Shown here piece by piece: positions 1 through 11,450 of a stretch of DNA of 64,000 bases. The translations under genes were made by a program, and so were the position numbers. The stretch is taken from positions 1,865,659 through 1,929,658 of the forward strand of contig NW_006497560.1 of the NCBI RefSeq assembly GCF_000471905.2, written 5' to 3'. Origin of the DNA: Amborella trichopoda. Lineage: Eukaryota; Streptophyta; Magnoliopsida; Amborellales; Amborellaceae. Under the pieces are notes generated by a model that worked only from the letters and a program-made list of their open reading frames with translations, had not been told where the DNA came from and did no database searches. Numbering within the stretch: the first letter of the stretch is position 1; every line of letters starts with the position of its first letter.

Positions 1-1095
1 TCAGGCCGGGTAGGAGATGTTCCAGTGGGAGGTGAACAGTGACCGTCATGGAAGGTGTACGGTTGTAGGAGGTGAACCATCGTGGAAGGTGTACGGTTGT
101 AGGAGGTGAACCGTCGTGGAAGGTGTACGGTTGTAGGAGGTGAACCGTCGTGGTGGTGGACCGTCGCAGGGAAAGTGTACCGTTACCGTTACCTCCAAAA
201 ATCATTCGACCATTAAGGAGGTGGGAAAACTTAGGCCTTGAAAACGAGAAGTCTCGAGAAGCGAACAGTTGCGACAGGGCTGGTGTTAACAGAAATGCAG
301 TCAGCACTAAGGCGACTGACACTAATGGTTTGGAGTGCTGACTACGTTGAACATCAAGAAGGACAATCGGCGCCAATGGTTTGGCGAACAATCGGTGCTG
401 GCTTCAGTCGGCGCTCATCAGCAGGTGTGGCTTATCATGGTGCGGAGAGTGATGCTCGTTTATGCCAGTAAGTTACGTGTGGGATTTGTAGTGCTCGATG
501 ATGAGCTATGTACGACGATGTTCATGGGCCGGCAAAAAGTGGTGAACGATGATAAGGCATGGCTTGTGGTACCTATTTGAAGCCAAATCCTCCAGGATAA
601 CAGTGAGGTCCATGTTGTTCTGTGGAAGGGCACCCATTATGAACAGGGTATGCTATCCGTCATAGGCCAGTTCCTTGCCATGGTAGCCCACCTTATATGT
701 TTGACATACCGTCAAATGAATCCTTCGTTGTATAGTTGATATACACATCAAATGAGATATCTAGCTTCTATGTTTGATAGACACATCGGATGAACTGAAG
801 CTAACTTCTTCGAGTGGTTTCACTTCTTGTTCTGACCTTTAACCATCCTCTTACTCATCAAATGAATTAAAGCTAACCCTCCACGAGGTTTCGCTTCTTC
901 TTCATGAGGAAGGCCTTTCTTTGGTGGGTTTACTTTTTCCTCATGGGGCAGGCAATTATTTTGGCGTGTAACCGTCCTCTTATCCTCAGATGCAAGAGAG
1001 TTGTAACCTCCCTAGTAATAGGCTTCTTTAGCTTGTAAATCGTTTTAACGGTAATAAAAAGAGTTAGAATTTTGTTTGGACTGCCTCGTTAAGTC
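1..1095 (-). repeat. Element A 3' untranslated region (pol-proximal part)
   Basis: Non-coding sequence downstream of integrase in the element's own direction. It matches, inverted, the stretch just after integrase in element C (40023-41150) and, in the same direction, element B (24540-25590). Shared landmarks are the ATCCTCTTATCCTCAGATGC blocks near 970-1000 and a diverged array with CGGCGCCAA-type cores at about 270-430. Open frames here of up to 81 codons have no counterpart in the other copies and are not genes. Confidence 0.8.
28..185 (-). repeat. 34-bp tandem repeat in the 3' region of A
   Basis: GAAGGTGTACGG recurs at 51, 85 and 119 with an exact 34-base period, each time followed by a GGAGGTGAACC block; diverged flanking units bring the total to about four. 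The matching places in B (24550-24590) and C (41040-41100) hold roughly single diverged copies, so the expansion is private to A. Confidence 0.85.
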
Positions 1096-2085
1096 TCTTT
1101 TTCTTGAATGTGCACTATGGGTAATACTTCTTTAAGTATCGTCCATTGATAGAAGGCATTGCTTCCCCTTCTTCAGGACGTGCCAATATGTATGCTCAAT
1201 TAGGCGATACCTTTTTTACTATGAAGGGACCTTCCCACTTAGGCTCAAACTTCCCTTTATGTCAGTCATGCATAACAATAGGCCTCTAAATAGCTAAGAC
1301 TAAATCACCACAAGTGAATGAGCAAATCTTGACAAACTTGTCAAAAGCCCTCTTCATTATCCCTTAGTTGAGTTCAAGGTTTTGCTGAGCCTCTAGCCTC
1401 TTTCCATCGAGTGCATCCAATTCTTGGCACCAGAGCTTGACTTTCTCATCTTCGGGTATTCATTGGTGAATAGCGACTAGCAGTGATGGGATTTGTATTT
1501 CGAGAGGTAAAACTGATTCACCCCCATAGAACAGAGAGTAATGAGTGGAATCAGTAGCATTTCACGTAGTAGTACAATAAGCCCATAGTGCTTCAGGAAG
1601 CTTCTCATGCCTATTCTTCCTTGTTTTTTATACTGACTTTCTTAAAATGTTGCACATCGTCTTATTGAAAGCCTCAGGTAATCCATACGCCCGAGGGTGG
1701 TACATAGTCGAGTGGAGGCTGGTGAACCAGACTGGAGTGTATTTAGCTTACTTGGCACTTTTTAGCATAGTTTAAGGAATCAAAGATCATGGAAGGCCAA
1801 TAATATCCCAACCTGCGTATTCGTTCAAAGAGCTTAGGACCGAACTGGTGTAGTCCAAAAATGCTTGAGTGGACTTCCTCTAACACTTTATTTGCTTCCT
1901 AGATATTGATGCATCTAAGAAGAATGTCGTCAAATGATCGTCTGAAGAGACAATCTCCTCCAAGGAGGGTATACTTAGTAGACATTTGACGTATGTTGTT
2001 GCATTCAACATGATCTTCCGGGAGCTTTCCATGGTTTAGGAAACTGGTGATGGGCTATCTCCAATCTTCTACCTGCTCAATTTCT
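1095..2085 (-). pseudogene. Element A integrase remnant
   Basis: Broken integrase region of pol, minus strand. It is recognised by alignment with the better-kept integrase of element C (38879-40022): the carboxy-terminal GPY/F-type tail lies at about 1110-1260, the catalytic core at about 1500-1800 and the amino-terminal zinc-binding part at about 1800-2000. The family's integrase joins element cDNA to the chromosome. No chromodomain follows the tail, as expected for Tat rather than chromovirus elements. Frames here are short and interrupted many times. Confidence 0.75.
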
Positions 2086-4505
2086 GTGCATATTGGGTCA
2101 AAGAATTCTAGTTCTTGGTTTGGACCCTTTGCTCCTTGAGTCTGTGCTATTTCTTGTTCAGTCTTGATTACTTCTTTGGCTCATAGAAGTGCTCCGAATG
2201 AATAAGGAGGGCACTCTGGGAAGATATTTCTTTCATCATCCATGTCGACCTCGGTTCTCAGTTCTTAGTCCAATGTGTCTCGATTCCACCTCCCAAACAA
2301 TAGTGGGTCCCAATGAGGACAACTAAATTGTAGCACCGAGTTTTGCCAGTGTGGTAGCTTGCGAGTTTAGCCTCCTGAGGATGTGACTTAGGGATACGTC
2401 CTCAAACAGAGCCATACATGATTTTGTAGTATCGTGATAAGGCTTGAGAGTGACCTTCCTCACATCATAAATCCCTTTGAGCTGTCGGATAACCAACTGA
2501 GAGTCGTCGTATATTTTAGGCTGCTCTAAGTCGAGGTCGAAGGCTATTTCCAGTTCGATTATAAGGGCCTAATATTCTTCCTCATTATGAGAACCGGCTT
2601 GAGCGAGAGAGAAAGAAAGAGGCAATATTCCTCCTCTCGACATCAGGAATACTACCCCGATTACTCCTCGATCTGATTGGAAGGCTATGTTGAAGTATAA
2701 TTCCCACACAAGAGCAAGGTCAGCACATAATACTTCTTCATCAGGGAGGTCGCCTGATAAAAGAGATTCTACCAGTACAGGGTGTGCTGCGAGAAAGTCA
2801 GCCAAGGCCTGGCCCTTGATGGCCTTCTGTGGGACATACGTGATGTCGAATTCCATCAACAATAATGCCCACTTAGCAAGGCATCTTGAGATGCGTGAGC
2901 GTGTCATGAGAAACTTTACAGGATCAACTTTTGATATCAGTTTCACTTCATGACCAAGCAAGTAATGGCAGAGTTTTTGTACTACGAAGATCAAGGCCAA
3001 ACACATCTTCTCAATAGAGGGATAATTCTTCTCAGCCCCTTGCATCCTGTGGATGAGATAATATAACGCATTCTCTTTTCCCTCTTTATCATTTTGTGCT
3101 AATAGTGCACCGAATGACTCATCTAAAGCAGTCACGTATACTAGTGTAGAGAGCACAGGACGGTTGAGTAAATAATGCTTGATGTCATCAAGGGCTGCTT
3201 GACATGCTTCGTCCCAGATGAATGGGGTGTCTTTCTTTAGCAGGTGTTTAAATGGTGGACATCGACCTGAGAGGTTCGAGATGAACCTGCAAATGTATGT
3301 CAGTTGCCCTTGGAGGGAGCGCAGTTCTCGAAGTGTAGTCGGTGACAACATTTCTTGGATTGCCTTGATCTTGACTGGCTCAACTTCAAGCCCTCGATGT
3401 CTAACGATGAACCCCAAGAATTTTCTGGAGCGCATGCCAAAATCACATTTTAGTGGGTTCATTTTTCGTTGATGAAGACGCAATCTCTTGAATAGCTTTT
3501 CAAGATCTCTTATGTGAGCATCCTTTTCTTCATATTTTACCACCAAGTCATCTACATTGCACTCCACCTCTTTGTGCATCAAATCTTTGAAAGTGGTCGT
3601 CATTGCTCTCTGGTATATGGCGCCAACATTCTTTAATCCAAGAGGCATCATTGTGCAACAGAGGACCACTTTTGGAGTTAAGAATGCAGTGGCCTCTTCA
3701 TCTTCGGGCCATCCTTATCTGATTATATCCGAAGTATCCGTACATGAAGGAAAAGATTTGATAGTGAGCTGTAAAGTGGATGAGCATCTCGGTAAATGGC
3801 AACGGGAAGTCATCATTAGGACAAGCAGTATTCAAGTTACGAAAGTCAATACACACCCTGATTTGACCATTCTTCTTCTTGATCAGAACGACGTTTGCTA
3901 GTCATTTCGGATATTTGACTTCACAGATGAAACCTACTTGTCTGAGCTTGGTTATCTCAGCATCTATCTGCATTTCATGGTCGGGCCTGATCCTTCTTGA
4001 TTTTTGCTTGCTAGGTTTGATGGTTGCATCAATGCCGAGATGGTGAACATTGACCTGAGGGTCTAAACCAGGCATCTCATGGTAATGCCAAGCAAAGACG
4101 TCTCAGTTTGCTCTCAAGAAGGTAGTGAAATCTTCTTTGTCTTTTAGATACATATTCACTGAAATGAAAGTGGGGATTCATTTCGTCTCCAAGATTTATT
4201 GCTTTGAGTTTGTCAGCTATGGCGTAACCACCTTCTTCCCATTCTTCTGGAGCCTCCTCCAACTCTTCATTATTGTTTTCAGATACCTTTTGATTGACCT
4301 CAAGTGCAGAGACCCATGACCCTGACATCTTTGCCTCCAATAGGGCTCTAGGGTAGGTAATGCTTCTTACGCTTTTCTTGAAGCGACTGGCAAAAAGGTC
4401 AACCTCAGAAGTGGAAAACACTTCAGATTGGAGAAACATGTCTTGAAAGTTAGAGGGAAATTGAAGTTCAGCGATGGTGATGCGAAGAGTGTCTTCGTAC
4501 AACTC
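2085..4505 (-). pseudogene. Element A reverse transcriptase and two RNase H domains, remnant
   Basis: Core of pol, minus strand. The longest open stretch (2569-3669, 366 codons) starts inside RT with a VDDLVVK catalytic box. It runs through the RT thumb and connection (LGFIVRHRGLEVE) and the gypsy RNase H (LGHEVKLISK, then LADFLAAHP), and ends in the second, archaeal-type RNase H. The amino-terminal RT fingers lie at about 3670-4060. The piece at 4077-4502 holds the conserved pre-RT segment (LLEAKMSGSWVSALEV). RT and RNase H copy element RNA to DNA; the additional archaeal-type RNase H is a Tat-lineage hallmark. Broken at several places. Confidence 0.88.
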
Positions 4506-5600
4506 ACATGGTATTTGTACGGATGCCTGGAGTGCTTGCTCCGTACTGACTGGTTCTTGTACTATGTGGCAAGTTTCTTGAGAATAGAAGCATTGCCCTC
4601 TTGACTCTCTTAGTATCTGCTCAAAGTCTGGCTTAGGGATCCACTAGGGTTTCTTTGGCTTCGACTTCTTGTGCTTCTTTGAAGAAGGTGGCTCTGCCTT
4701 GGCTTTAGCTGTCAGGGCATCAGCATTTGTAAAGAATCTTGCAGCCTGTGCCAGGGTCTTTCTCAATCGTTTCCATCGCGTCTTACTTATATTGATCCCT
4801 TCAAATTCTCGGTCGAGAGCCTCGAAGTCCAGGCATATCAAAGTTGTACTTGCAGAGGATGTAGAAGAGGAAGAGTGAGAAGTAGGAGAAGAAGAAGGAG
4901 AAAGGTTAGAAGGTGGAGGACATTTAAGGTCGGTCCCCTCATGAGACCAATCTGGGCAGCTTTTTACGTCATCACCAGGGTTGGATGGGTGCAGGAAATC
5001 TTTTAGGTCTTTCCCTTGCTTAGACCATTCGGGAGTGCCTTTAACATCGTCACGCTCATCGAACGTATGCTGAGTGGGAGATGGCACGAGACTGTCTTCT
5101 TGACAGGATGAAGAATGAAGAAGGATCGTGTTAGGGATGAAGTCCAGTAAAGTTGGCAATGGAGGAAGAGGCCCGAGAAATTCTTGCTCAATTGTGGGTT
5201 GAGCCGTCTTGTTTCTTCGGTGAGTCACCCTTGATGCCCGTCTCTTTCTAGTTTTCTGAGGTGATATATGATTTGTCTTGTTGGGTTGGCAAACAGCCCT
5301 AGCTTGGCAATCTACTTCTTGTCTTAAAGACTTGAGTCTGCTTTGGCGATGGTAGACTTTCCATAGCTGGGAAATCAAGGGTTCCACCGAATCCGAGTTA
5401 TTGATAGGAAGATCTTGTGTTGGGAGGTCTCCTTGCCCCGATGGAGAAGTTACTTGGGGATCACTTACAGAGAAATTGTGAAACTCCTAACATTTCAGCA
5501 TTTCTTTGCGAATATATCAAGGAAACTCGTGCATTCTGACAGGTAATGACCTCTTATATGATATTATAGGCATCAATGATCCTCAGTCCCCTTAACAAAG
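4505..5600 (-). pseudogene. Element A gag-pol linker, function unknown
   Basis: Open minus-strand stretch, mainly 4644-5387 (247 codons), between gag and pol. It is low-complexity and strongly basic: RKRRASR near residue 47, a serine/threonine-rich middle, and a lysine-rich end (KKHKKSKPKKP). The same segment occurs in B (28740-29192 and 47570-47990), C (35400-36255) and, in part, D. In gypsy elements the protease lies here, but I cannot see a clear D(T/S)G active-site motif in any copy, so I do not call a protease. It could be a nucleic-acid-binding or nuclear-targeting linker; that is inference. Confidence 0.55.
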
Positions 5601-7720
5601 TGATGGGGTTGCCTTGCCTGCCTCAGTGTGATTATGCCTTCATTATATTGAAGAGGGCATAAAGAATGCCAGGCATTCCATCTTCCTCTAAGATAGTTAC
5701 AACATGGGAGGCCTTGGATGTCCCAAAGGTCTTCTTTAAGCCTTCAAGCTTTATCTGACCCTTCAGAATCAGGGCCTCGATAATATCCTTTAGTGTGTAG
5801 CAGTCATTTGTGGGATGATTGATCCTCCGATGGTAGGCACAATAATTCATCTGAGTGTCAAGTCTAGGTTGCTCAAGGAATTTGGTTTCTGGAAGCTGGA
5901 TCATATTTTGTTCTAATAGTAACTGGAATAGAGCAGGGACCCACTACTTCTTGAAGGGATAGACCTTGTTCCTATGCCTGGTAAAATAATAACCCCGATC
6001 AAGGTTGGCTAGTGGGGGTACCCGATTGTACGACCGTTGTTGCTTGTCAGCCTAAGGTGTTACCTTTCTTGTGCTTACCCCTTTAGAGAGGTCCAAAGTT
6101 TAGGAAGGAGCCTTCTTTGAATCAGCAACCACAAGGGCTGCACTGATTACCCCTTTCTGTTGGCTGCCCCGTGTGTTGTTCCGAGAGTTACCATTGCCCC
6201 GGTTGTTTGTTGAACTTGTAGATGGTTGCCGTGTAGCACCGGGACTTTCTATGCGGACTGATTTAGAGATCAGCTTTGACATGGAGGTCGGATTAGAGCC
6301 CTCGACGTGTGGATCGATCTCGGGCCGATGTTCCGCACCTAAGTTTTGACTGCTTCCTTCTCAGGCATAGGATTAGGATGGTAGGAAGCCAAATTTCTCC
6401 ATCTTGATATGAACTGATTGACGGGCTCATCGGGGTCTTGAGTCAGGGTGAGGAGTTCGATGGTTTGAACCCCTCTCTCTACCTCATAGAAGCGTTAATA
6501 GAACAGTTTGTCCATCTCCTCTCCTGTATGCACCGAGTTTGGAGGAAGTCATGCATACCATTGAAATGCTGGGCCATCGAGGGTCTCAATGAACTGTCGG
6601 AGAAGAAGTCTCCCGTTAGCCACTGTTTCTCAACATGCTACCTGAAAGTGGATGTGTTTCCGTTGAATAAAGGAAACTTACCTTTCTCATAATCTTAAGG
6701 AAACGGGACCTAATCGATATACAAAGGGTATGGCCTTTGATAACGTGACGCACCCTGTATTCTCGGGATTTGTCTATTCTTTGGGCTATGGGTGACCATA
6801 GCGTCAATATCTATCTAAGAGACTAGATGAGGGACATAATTGTCTTGTGAGGTAGAAGGAGGCGGCTGCCGTGGAGGTGCACCATCAGAGTGATGGGAAT
6901 TTACCTCATGGTTAGTCGACTGGCATTTGGTTTCAATACGATTGATCTTTTCCGTCATTGCACGTACCATATCCTCAAATTTGTTCATGCTCTCTTCCTG
7001 TGTATCACTGGGCTCGCTAACAACCATTGCGCTGACCGTTTCCTTATGGAGGTCAACATTAATGGCAATTGAGGGCTTGCGAACTTGACGGGTCGTACGT
7101 GGGAGGTAAGTAAGCAGGGGGCCAGCATGCCCTGACTGAACTCAAATTTTGTATGCTGATGGCGATGCATGTAGCCCCTTGAAGAAGGGTCACGGATGAC
7201 CTGGGGGTCAATCCGGGCTCGAGCAAGTGGTTCGGCCTTAGGAGGCCGAGAACTATGGGGGAGTGTCAGTAAGAGAACAGGTGTAGGCCTATCCCTTGCA
7301 GAGTGCGCTTGTGTGTGCATAGTAGGAGGACGAGGAGGTCCTCTACTGTGTACTGGGGTTGACATAATGACGGCGTTGCCCCGAGCAGTGAGATGCATAT
7401 GAGTAGTGTGTGCAGAACCTAGCCTTGGAAGGTTCGATCTTGGACACGGTCTCAAGGTAACAAAAAGGTTGCCCCGAGGTGTGGCTCAAGTGGGTAACCC
7501 ACGAGCCTTATGGCGACCCACAGAAGCAATGACAACTTTTTTGCCTTTTGCAAAAAGGGACTGGGCAGCCATCTGGTGCACTTTAAGAATAGGACCGGCA
7601 AGTCACTTGCAGGTGGCTGGGTGCTTACTGTGTGGGGCAACGAAAGTGCTGCCGATGCAGGGCACCTCGGTGGAGTTTCCGTCAGAGTGAGGAGATGGAT
7701 AGTGAGGGATTTTTAGGTCC
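5600..7720 (-). pseudogene. Element A gag remnant
   Basis: Broken gag, minus strand. The clearest part is 5632-5904, with the Tat-type zinc knuckle CAYHRRINHPTNDCYTLK followed by DIIEALI; the family pattern is CxxH...GHxTxxCxxLKxxIE. Upstream pieces cover the capsid-like retrotransposon gag core (about 6280-6760) and an amino-terminal part with the conserved DTQEE..NKFE segment (6815-7027). Gag would form the particle and bind element RNA. There are several interruptions, and the amino-terminal part is shorter than in B. Confidence 0.8.
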
Positions 7721-7958
7721 CTCCTCACACCGGTCTAGGTTAAGAACTGGGAGCTAGACAAGGGGTCTCTGCTCAAGAGGATGGTTGGAAACAAAGTTGA
7801 AGTAACTTCTTCGCTAGGGACACTCTCGAATATGAGGATAAGAAAATCCCTGATCCGGATAAATGGGTTACAAAACCCTCAAGCCACAAATAAAATGTGA
7901 AAGAATAATGAAACAAGAAACTAGCCAAACAAGAATGATCCGACTAAGGGGTAGTAGG
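7720..7958 (-). other. Element A leader between gag and primer site
   Basis: Short non-coding leader. It corresponds to 32166-32400 of element C; both share the stretch reading, in element sense, GGATCAGGGATTTTCTTAT and the end of the leader just before gag. No separate gene is seen. Confidence 0.65.
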
Positions 7959-7976
7959 TTCTCAGTGACGTCGCCA
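7959..7976 (-). promoter_or_regulatory. Element A primer-binding-site remnant
   Basis: On the minus strand it begins TGGCGACG, 3 bases inside the LTR end, at the same offset as the cleaner site in element C (32148-32165). It has drifted by several bases from C's TGGCGACTCCACTGGGGA. Confidence 0.7.
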
Positions 7977-8744
7977 AGATGGTTAGGTGTCTCTATCTCA
8001 CCATCCGATCCTTCTGGGATCGAGCGGCACGTGTCTCGGGTTTTGAGGGAATACCTAGGATGTTTTTGAGATCGCTCTCTCGGGAACCTTGTTTCAGAAC
8101 TGGGGCAGGTGTTATCAACCGTTGAGAGAGGAATTTAAGGTGGGTTTGGGACTTACTCAGGCTGACTCGTGGGTACACCCTCTTAGATCACGAAGAAAGC
8201 CCTCCAGTAATAAAACTGGTTCAGAATCGCCTCCCTTGACTTGTATTCTTCTTGTTTTTTTGCAATCATATTCACATATATGGCAAAGGTTATAAGACAG
8301 ATGGGTCAGACCTCACCCTTTTCCTCTTTGGTGAATGTTCACAAGCATGAGCATTCAAAAAGAAGGAAAGAAGAAAGACAGGGGAGAGAAGAATTCGACT
8401 AAGCAAGAGGATCAGAGCGGTGACTATGCTGGTAAGTAATTGGCTTGATGTGGTAGTAAAACGAGCTCGATAACTAAGACTGGCTCACAGGTTTACTACT
8501 AGACGTTATTAACAATACCTACTAGATAGGCACGATGGTCAATCTATCATTACAATAAAGCGGACCAAGTAATACTGACACAACAACATTACGGCTAGAT
8601 GATAAGACTACCATGAGAGGCAAACCTCAATCCCTCTTAATCGAATGATGATTTTGGGGTAAGGATATGCAGAGAAGAAGGGAACAAAAAGGAGGAGGGA
8701 GAATAAGACAAGAGGATGAAAGACGAGAGGATGAAAGAGAGAAA

Positions 8745-9150
8745 GAGAAAACTAGTCGGTGCGAGGCTTCACCAACTGAGAACAGAGGAGGGAGAAAACC
8801 AGTCGGTGTTTGGCTTCACCAATTGACAAAGGGTGAGAGAGAAAATCAATCGGCACCAGGCATCATCGATTGATAGAAGGGAAGAGAGAAAACCAACCGG
8901 TGCTAGGCTTCACCGATTGATAGAAGAAAGAGAAAACCAACTGGTATTAGGCTTCATCGGTTGTGACAAAAGAGAGAGAAAACCAACCGGCACTAGGCTT
9001 TACCGGTTGTGATAGAGGAGAGAACCAACCAACGTTAGGTTTCGTTGATTGTGATAGAGGAGAGAGAGAACCAACCAATCGATGCTAGGCTTTATCGGTT
9101 GTGACAGAGGAGAGAGAGAGAACCAACCGGTGCTAGGCTTCGTCGATTGT
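8745..9150 (-). repeat. U5 hairpin array of A, about nine ~45-bp units
   Basis: Each unit reads roughly GAGAGAAAACCAACCGG-GCTAGGCTT-(second arm), then a short GA-rich spacer. The two arms around the CTAGGCTT loop are inverted copies: CAACCGG/CCGGTTG near 8985, CAATCG/CGATTG near 8850, and an arm pair with AACG/CGTT near 9030. Several units keep pairing although both arms have changed. Confidence 0.85.
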
Positions 9151-9480
9151 GATAGAAGAAGACGAATAGAGATAGAGAAGAGAAGAAGAGAGAGAAAGAG
9201 ATAGAGACGAGAAGATGGGAAGAGAGAAAGAGATAGAGACGAGAGAAAAGGGGAGGGGAGAGAAAGAGATGGAGACGAGAAAAAGAGAGAAATAGATAGA
9301 GATGAGAACAAGAGAGATAAAGATAAAGATGATAAAAGGGAAGGAGAGAGAAAGTTAAGAGGAAAGAGAAAGAGGGGAGGAGAGAGAAAGAGGGGAGCCG
9401 AGAGAAAGTTACCTGCTTGAAAGGTATTAGCCCTTTTCTTCTCTCTCCTCACTCTCTCTCTACAAGATGTACTCATAAGC
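9150..9480 (+). repeat. GA-rich purine tract in LTR of A
   Basis: About 330 bases of GAGAGAAAGAGATAGAGACGAGAAG-type sequence with a strong purine bias on the plus strand. Counterparts lie just downstream of the TATA box in every LTR of the window. The 162-codon serine/leucine-rich open frame on the other strand is a by-product of the simple sequence and not a gene. Confidence 0.85.
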
Positions 9481-10868
9481 ACAAGCAAAAATCAGAATTG
9501 TATTGATCGATCCAAGAAGAATGAATCAGTTTTTTATATAATGAGGCATGTTTATATAGAATTAGGCTAAAACGTAGGTGTATGCCCAAAAACTACCTAA
9601 AATTAAAGATAATTACAATTTAATTGAATTTAAAGAAATTCTAAACATGGGTGCAAAATGACTGTTTTGCCTCAGCCAAACATTGTGTGGAATTTCAGAA
9701 CAGTCCCTGCCGCTGCTCAAGAACTTACGTGATCTTCCATGACTGACTCTAGGTCGTTCTGATGCCCATTTGATCAAAAGATTATTGTTTTTTTGAAGGG
9801 CTCGGCAAGGCAATCATTTTGATACTCACTTCGAGCCATGAATCATGCTTTTGAGCCATGATTTTGAGACTTGAATCTTGAACACTTCGAATAGATTGTG
9901 TGCTTGTTCCTTGATGTTTCTTCATCACTTCGTCGTTGAATCATACTGAGCATGTCATCACATTCTCGTTGCAACAAACGTAGCTTGATTTTGTGTCCGG
10001 ATGAAGATTTTGTCGTCGTGAGTTTTTGACCAGAATCTTGAAATTTGGTAACCAAAATTTACAGCAGCTTTGCGCCTTACTGTGTTGAATCCAACCGTTC
10101 ATCGTACGCGAGGTTCGGACCAGATAGCCTCGGTCCTCATGCACATAATGCAATTAGTTTCGTGGTGATCGAGTATGCGAGCGTCATGATTTGGTTGCTC
10201 GAATGAGGTCTGCTACTTCTGAATTTTTTGCAACTTCTTTCACTGATCAGCGTCTTCGATTTAGTTTTTTCTCTCTGTTCGGGCGTCGTCACGGGGTGTA
10301 CCACATATGGAATTGTTCTTCTTGATGAGACGAACACACTCTTCATATTTGAGAGCGATCCATCTTGGAACGAGTGAGTTATAGGCCCTAAAAGTGATTG
10401 CCCGTGACTGTAAGAACAACCACCTTTAATGGTGTTTTATTGCTGGGTAGCCACACAGGAATAGTGTGCGACCTACCCCTTTTTATTATTTTACCCATAA
10501 CTTTGTCTTGGAGTGCCCGATTAAGTAGAAACACGACCCATAGGGATTTTTTACTGTGCCGGATCTAATGGCGGTGGTCCCATAGCTCTTTGACATACCA
10601 AAAGTATGACTCTAGTTACAAGGTTCATTTCAGGGTGATAGAGACCGATTTTACTGAAATTGTTTCTCTGTGTTCACTGCATTATACATGTCTGATCGTG
10701 ATGAAACTTGGCAAGTGGTGTTTTTAAGTGTTGATGAAGGTCTTGATCGATTATGGGGCCACTCTGAGACTGTTGCGAATTTCCACTTTTTTATAGGCTT
10801 TATTGACCTGCTTCCTACTTATTCCTAATCAGGGACCAAGGTGCAGAAAAATACGTTCAAATAGAGAT

Positions 10869-11450
10869 CCCTGCCTTACCTTGACCGAAGTGTCATGTGT
10901 TGCTAACATGACTTCATGCCTTCAACAATGCCTTCATTGTTTTGGAGCACCGGTAAAAATACCCCGCAGAGCATTAGATTGATGCCAACAAGGATGAACG
11001 CTTGAGGGTGTCTGCATAAAGTTGCAACATGTTGAGAGTCCAGAGGTGTACCCCCTCTGGAATTGGTGCTCCCCCTGAACTCGGAACCTAGCATGGGACC
11101 ATACCATCCCCTCAATCTTGACCATCCTCTTCCCAATAGTAAGAAGGTCTTCATCGGAGGCCACTTCCCTATGTAGACAATGGAAAAGAGCGACCCCCTC
11201 TTCAGCGGAAGCTGCATGATCATCATTCTAGCGAACCTCGAAGTGTATTGATTCGCTAATAAAGGTGATGCTCAAGGGCCATTATGGCTCGCATGAAGGC
11301 TCGACGTGCCAGATGGGATCCCCCAAAACCAAGCTATCACCAGTGAAGTTGTAGGTCCCTAACTCCCCGGCCCTCAAAATATTCTTCACCAAGGGAATGC
11401 CTTCAAAAAGACCCACGATTGGGCAGTAACACTCGCTCTTGTTAACACCC
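10869..11450 (-). pseudogene. Unrecognised coding-like fragment
   Basis: About 580 bases that match none of the retroelement modules in this window. On the minus strand one frame stays open or nearly so over most of it. It gives non-repetitive, protein-like sequence with segments such as YCPIVGLFEGIPLVKNIL and DEDLLTIGKRMVKIEGMVW. Amino-acid composition is ordinary, unlike the simple-sequence frames elsewhere. It is interrupted more than once and has no clear start or end. It sits between the right end of element A and the first array of fragment F. It could be a captured host exon, a piece of another transposon, or an endogenised viral fragment; I cannot assign it. Confidence 0.4.

Larger units (their letters stand above)
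1..10863 (-). mobile_element. Element A: Tat-lineage Ty3/gypsy retrotransposon, left end outside window
   Basis: Old, broken LTR retrotransposon lying on the minus strand. From right to left it shows a 5' LTR (7980-10863), a primer-site remnant, gag, a basic linker, RT, RNase H, a second RNase H and integrase, then about 1.1 kb of the repeat-rich 3' region before the window edge. Its 3' LTR is not in the window, so neither LTR divergence nor a target duplication can be read. The outer LTR end reads ..GTTCAAATA, close to the ..GTTCAAACA expected from element C. Roughly fifteen or more interruptions are spread over gag and pol, so it cannot make its own proteins. The LTR is closest to those of B and C (same subfamily). 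Confidence 0.88.
7980..10863 (-). repeat. Element A 5' LTR (2.88 kb)
   Basis: Complete LTR in inverted orientation: on the plus strand it opens TGGTTAGGTG and closes ..GTTCAAATA. In element sense it contains U3 (about 9600-10863), a TATA box TATATAA (9552-9558), a GA/CT-rich tract (9150-9480), an array of hairpin units (8745-9150) and a conserved U5 end (7980-8660). It shares all modules with the LTRs of B and C. The bases just beyond it (10864-10868, GAGAT) would be one half of the target duplication. Confidence 0.88.

Noticed and set aside
8745-9150. Regular repeats with similar spacers, CRISPR-like at first sight
   Set aside because: Spacers are GA-rich and alike, repeats are degenerate, the setting is a plant LTR and no cas genes are present.
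9000-9488. 162-codon Ser/Leu/Phe-rich open frame on the minus strand
   Set aside because: It reads through the GA tract and hairpin array; the simple sequence lacks stops in some frames. Similar frames occur in the tracts of B, F and D.
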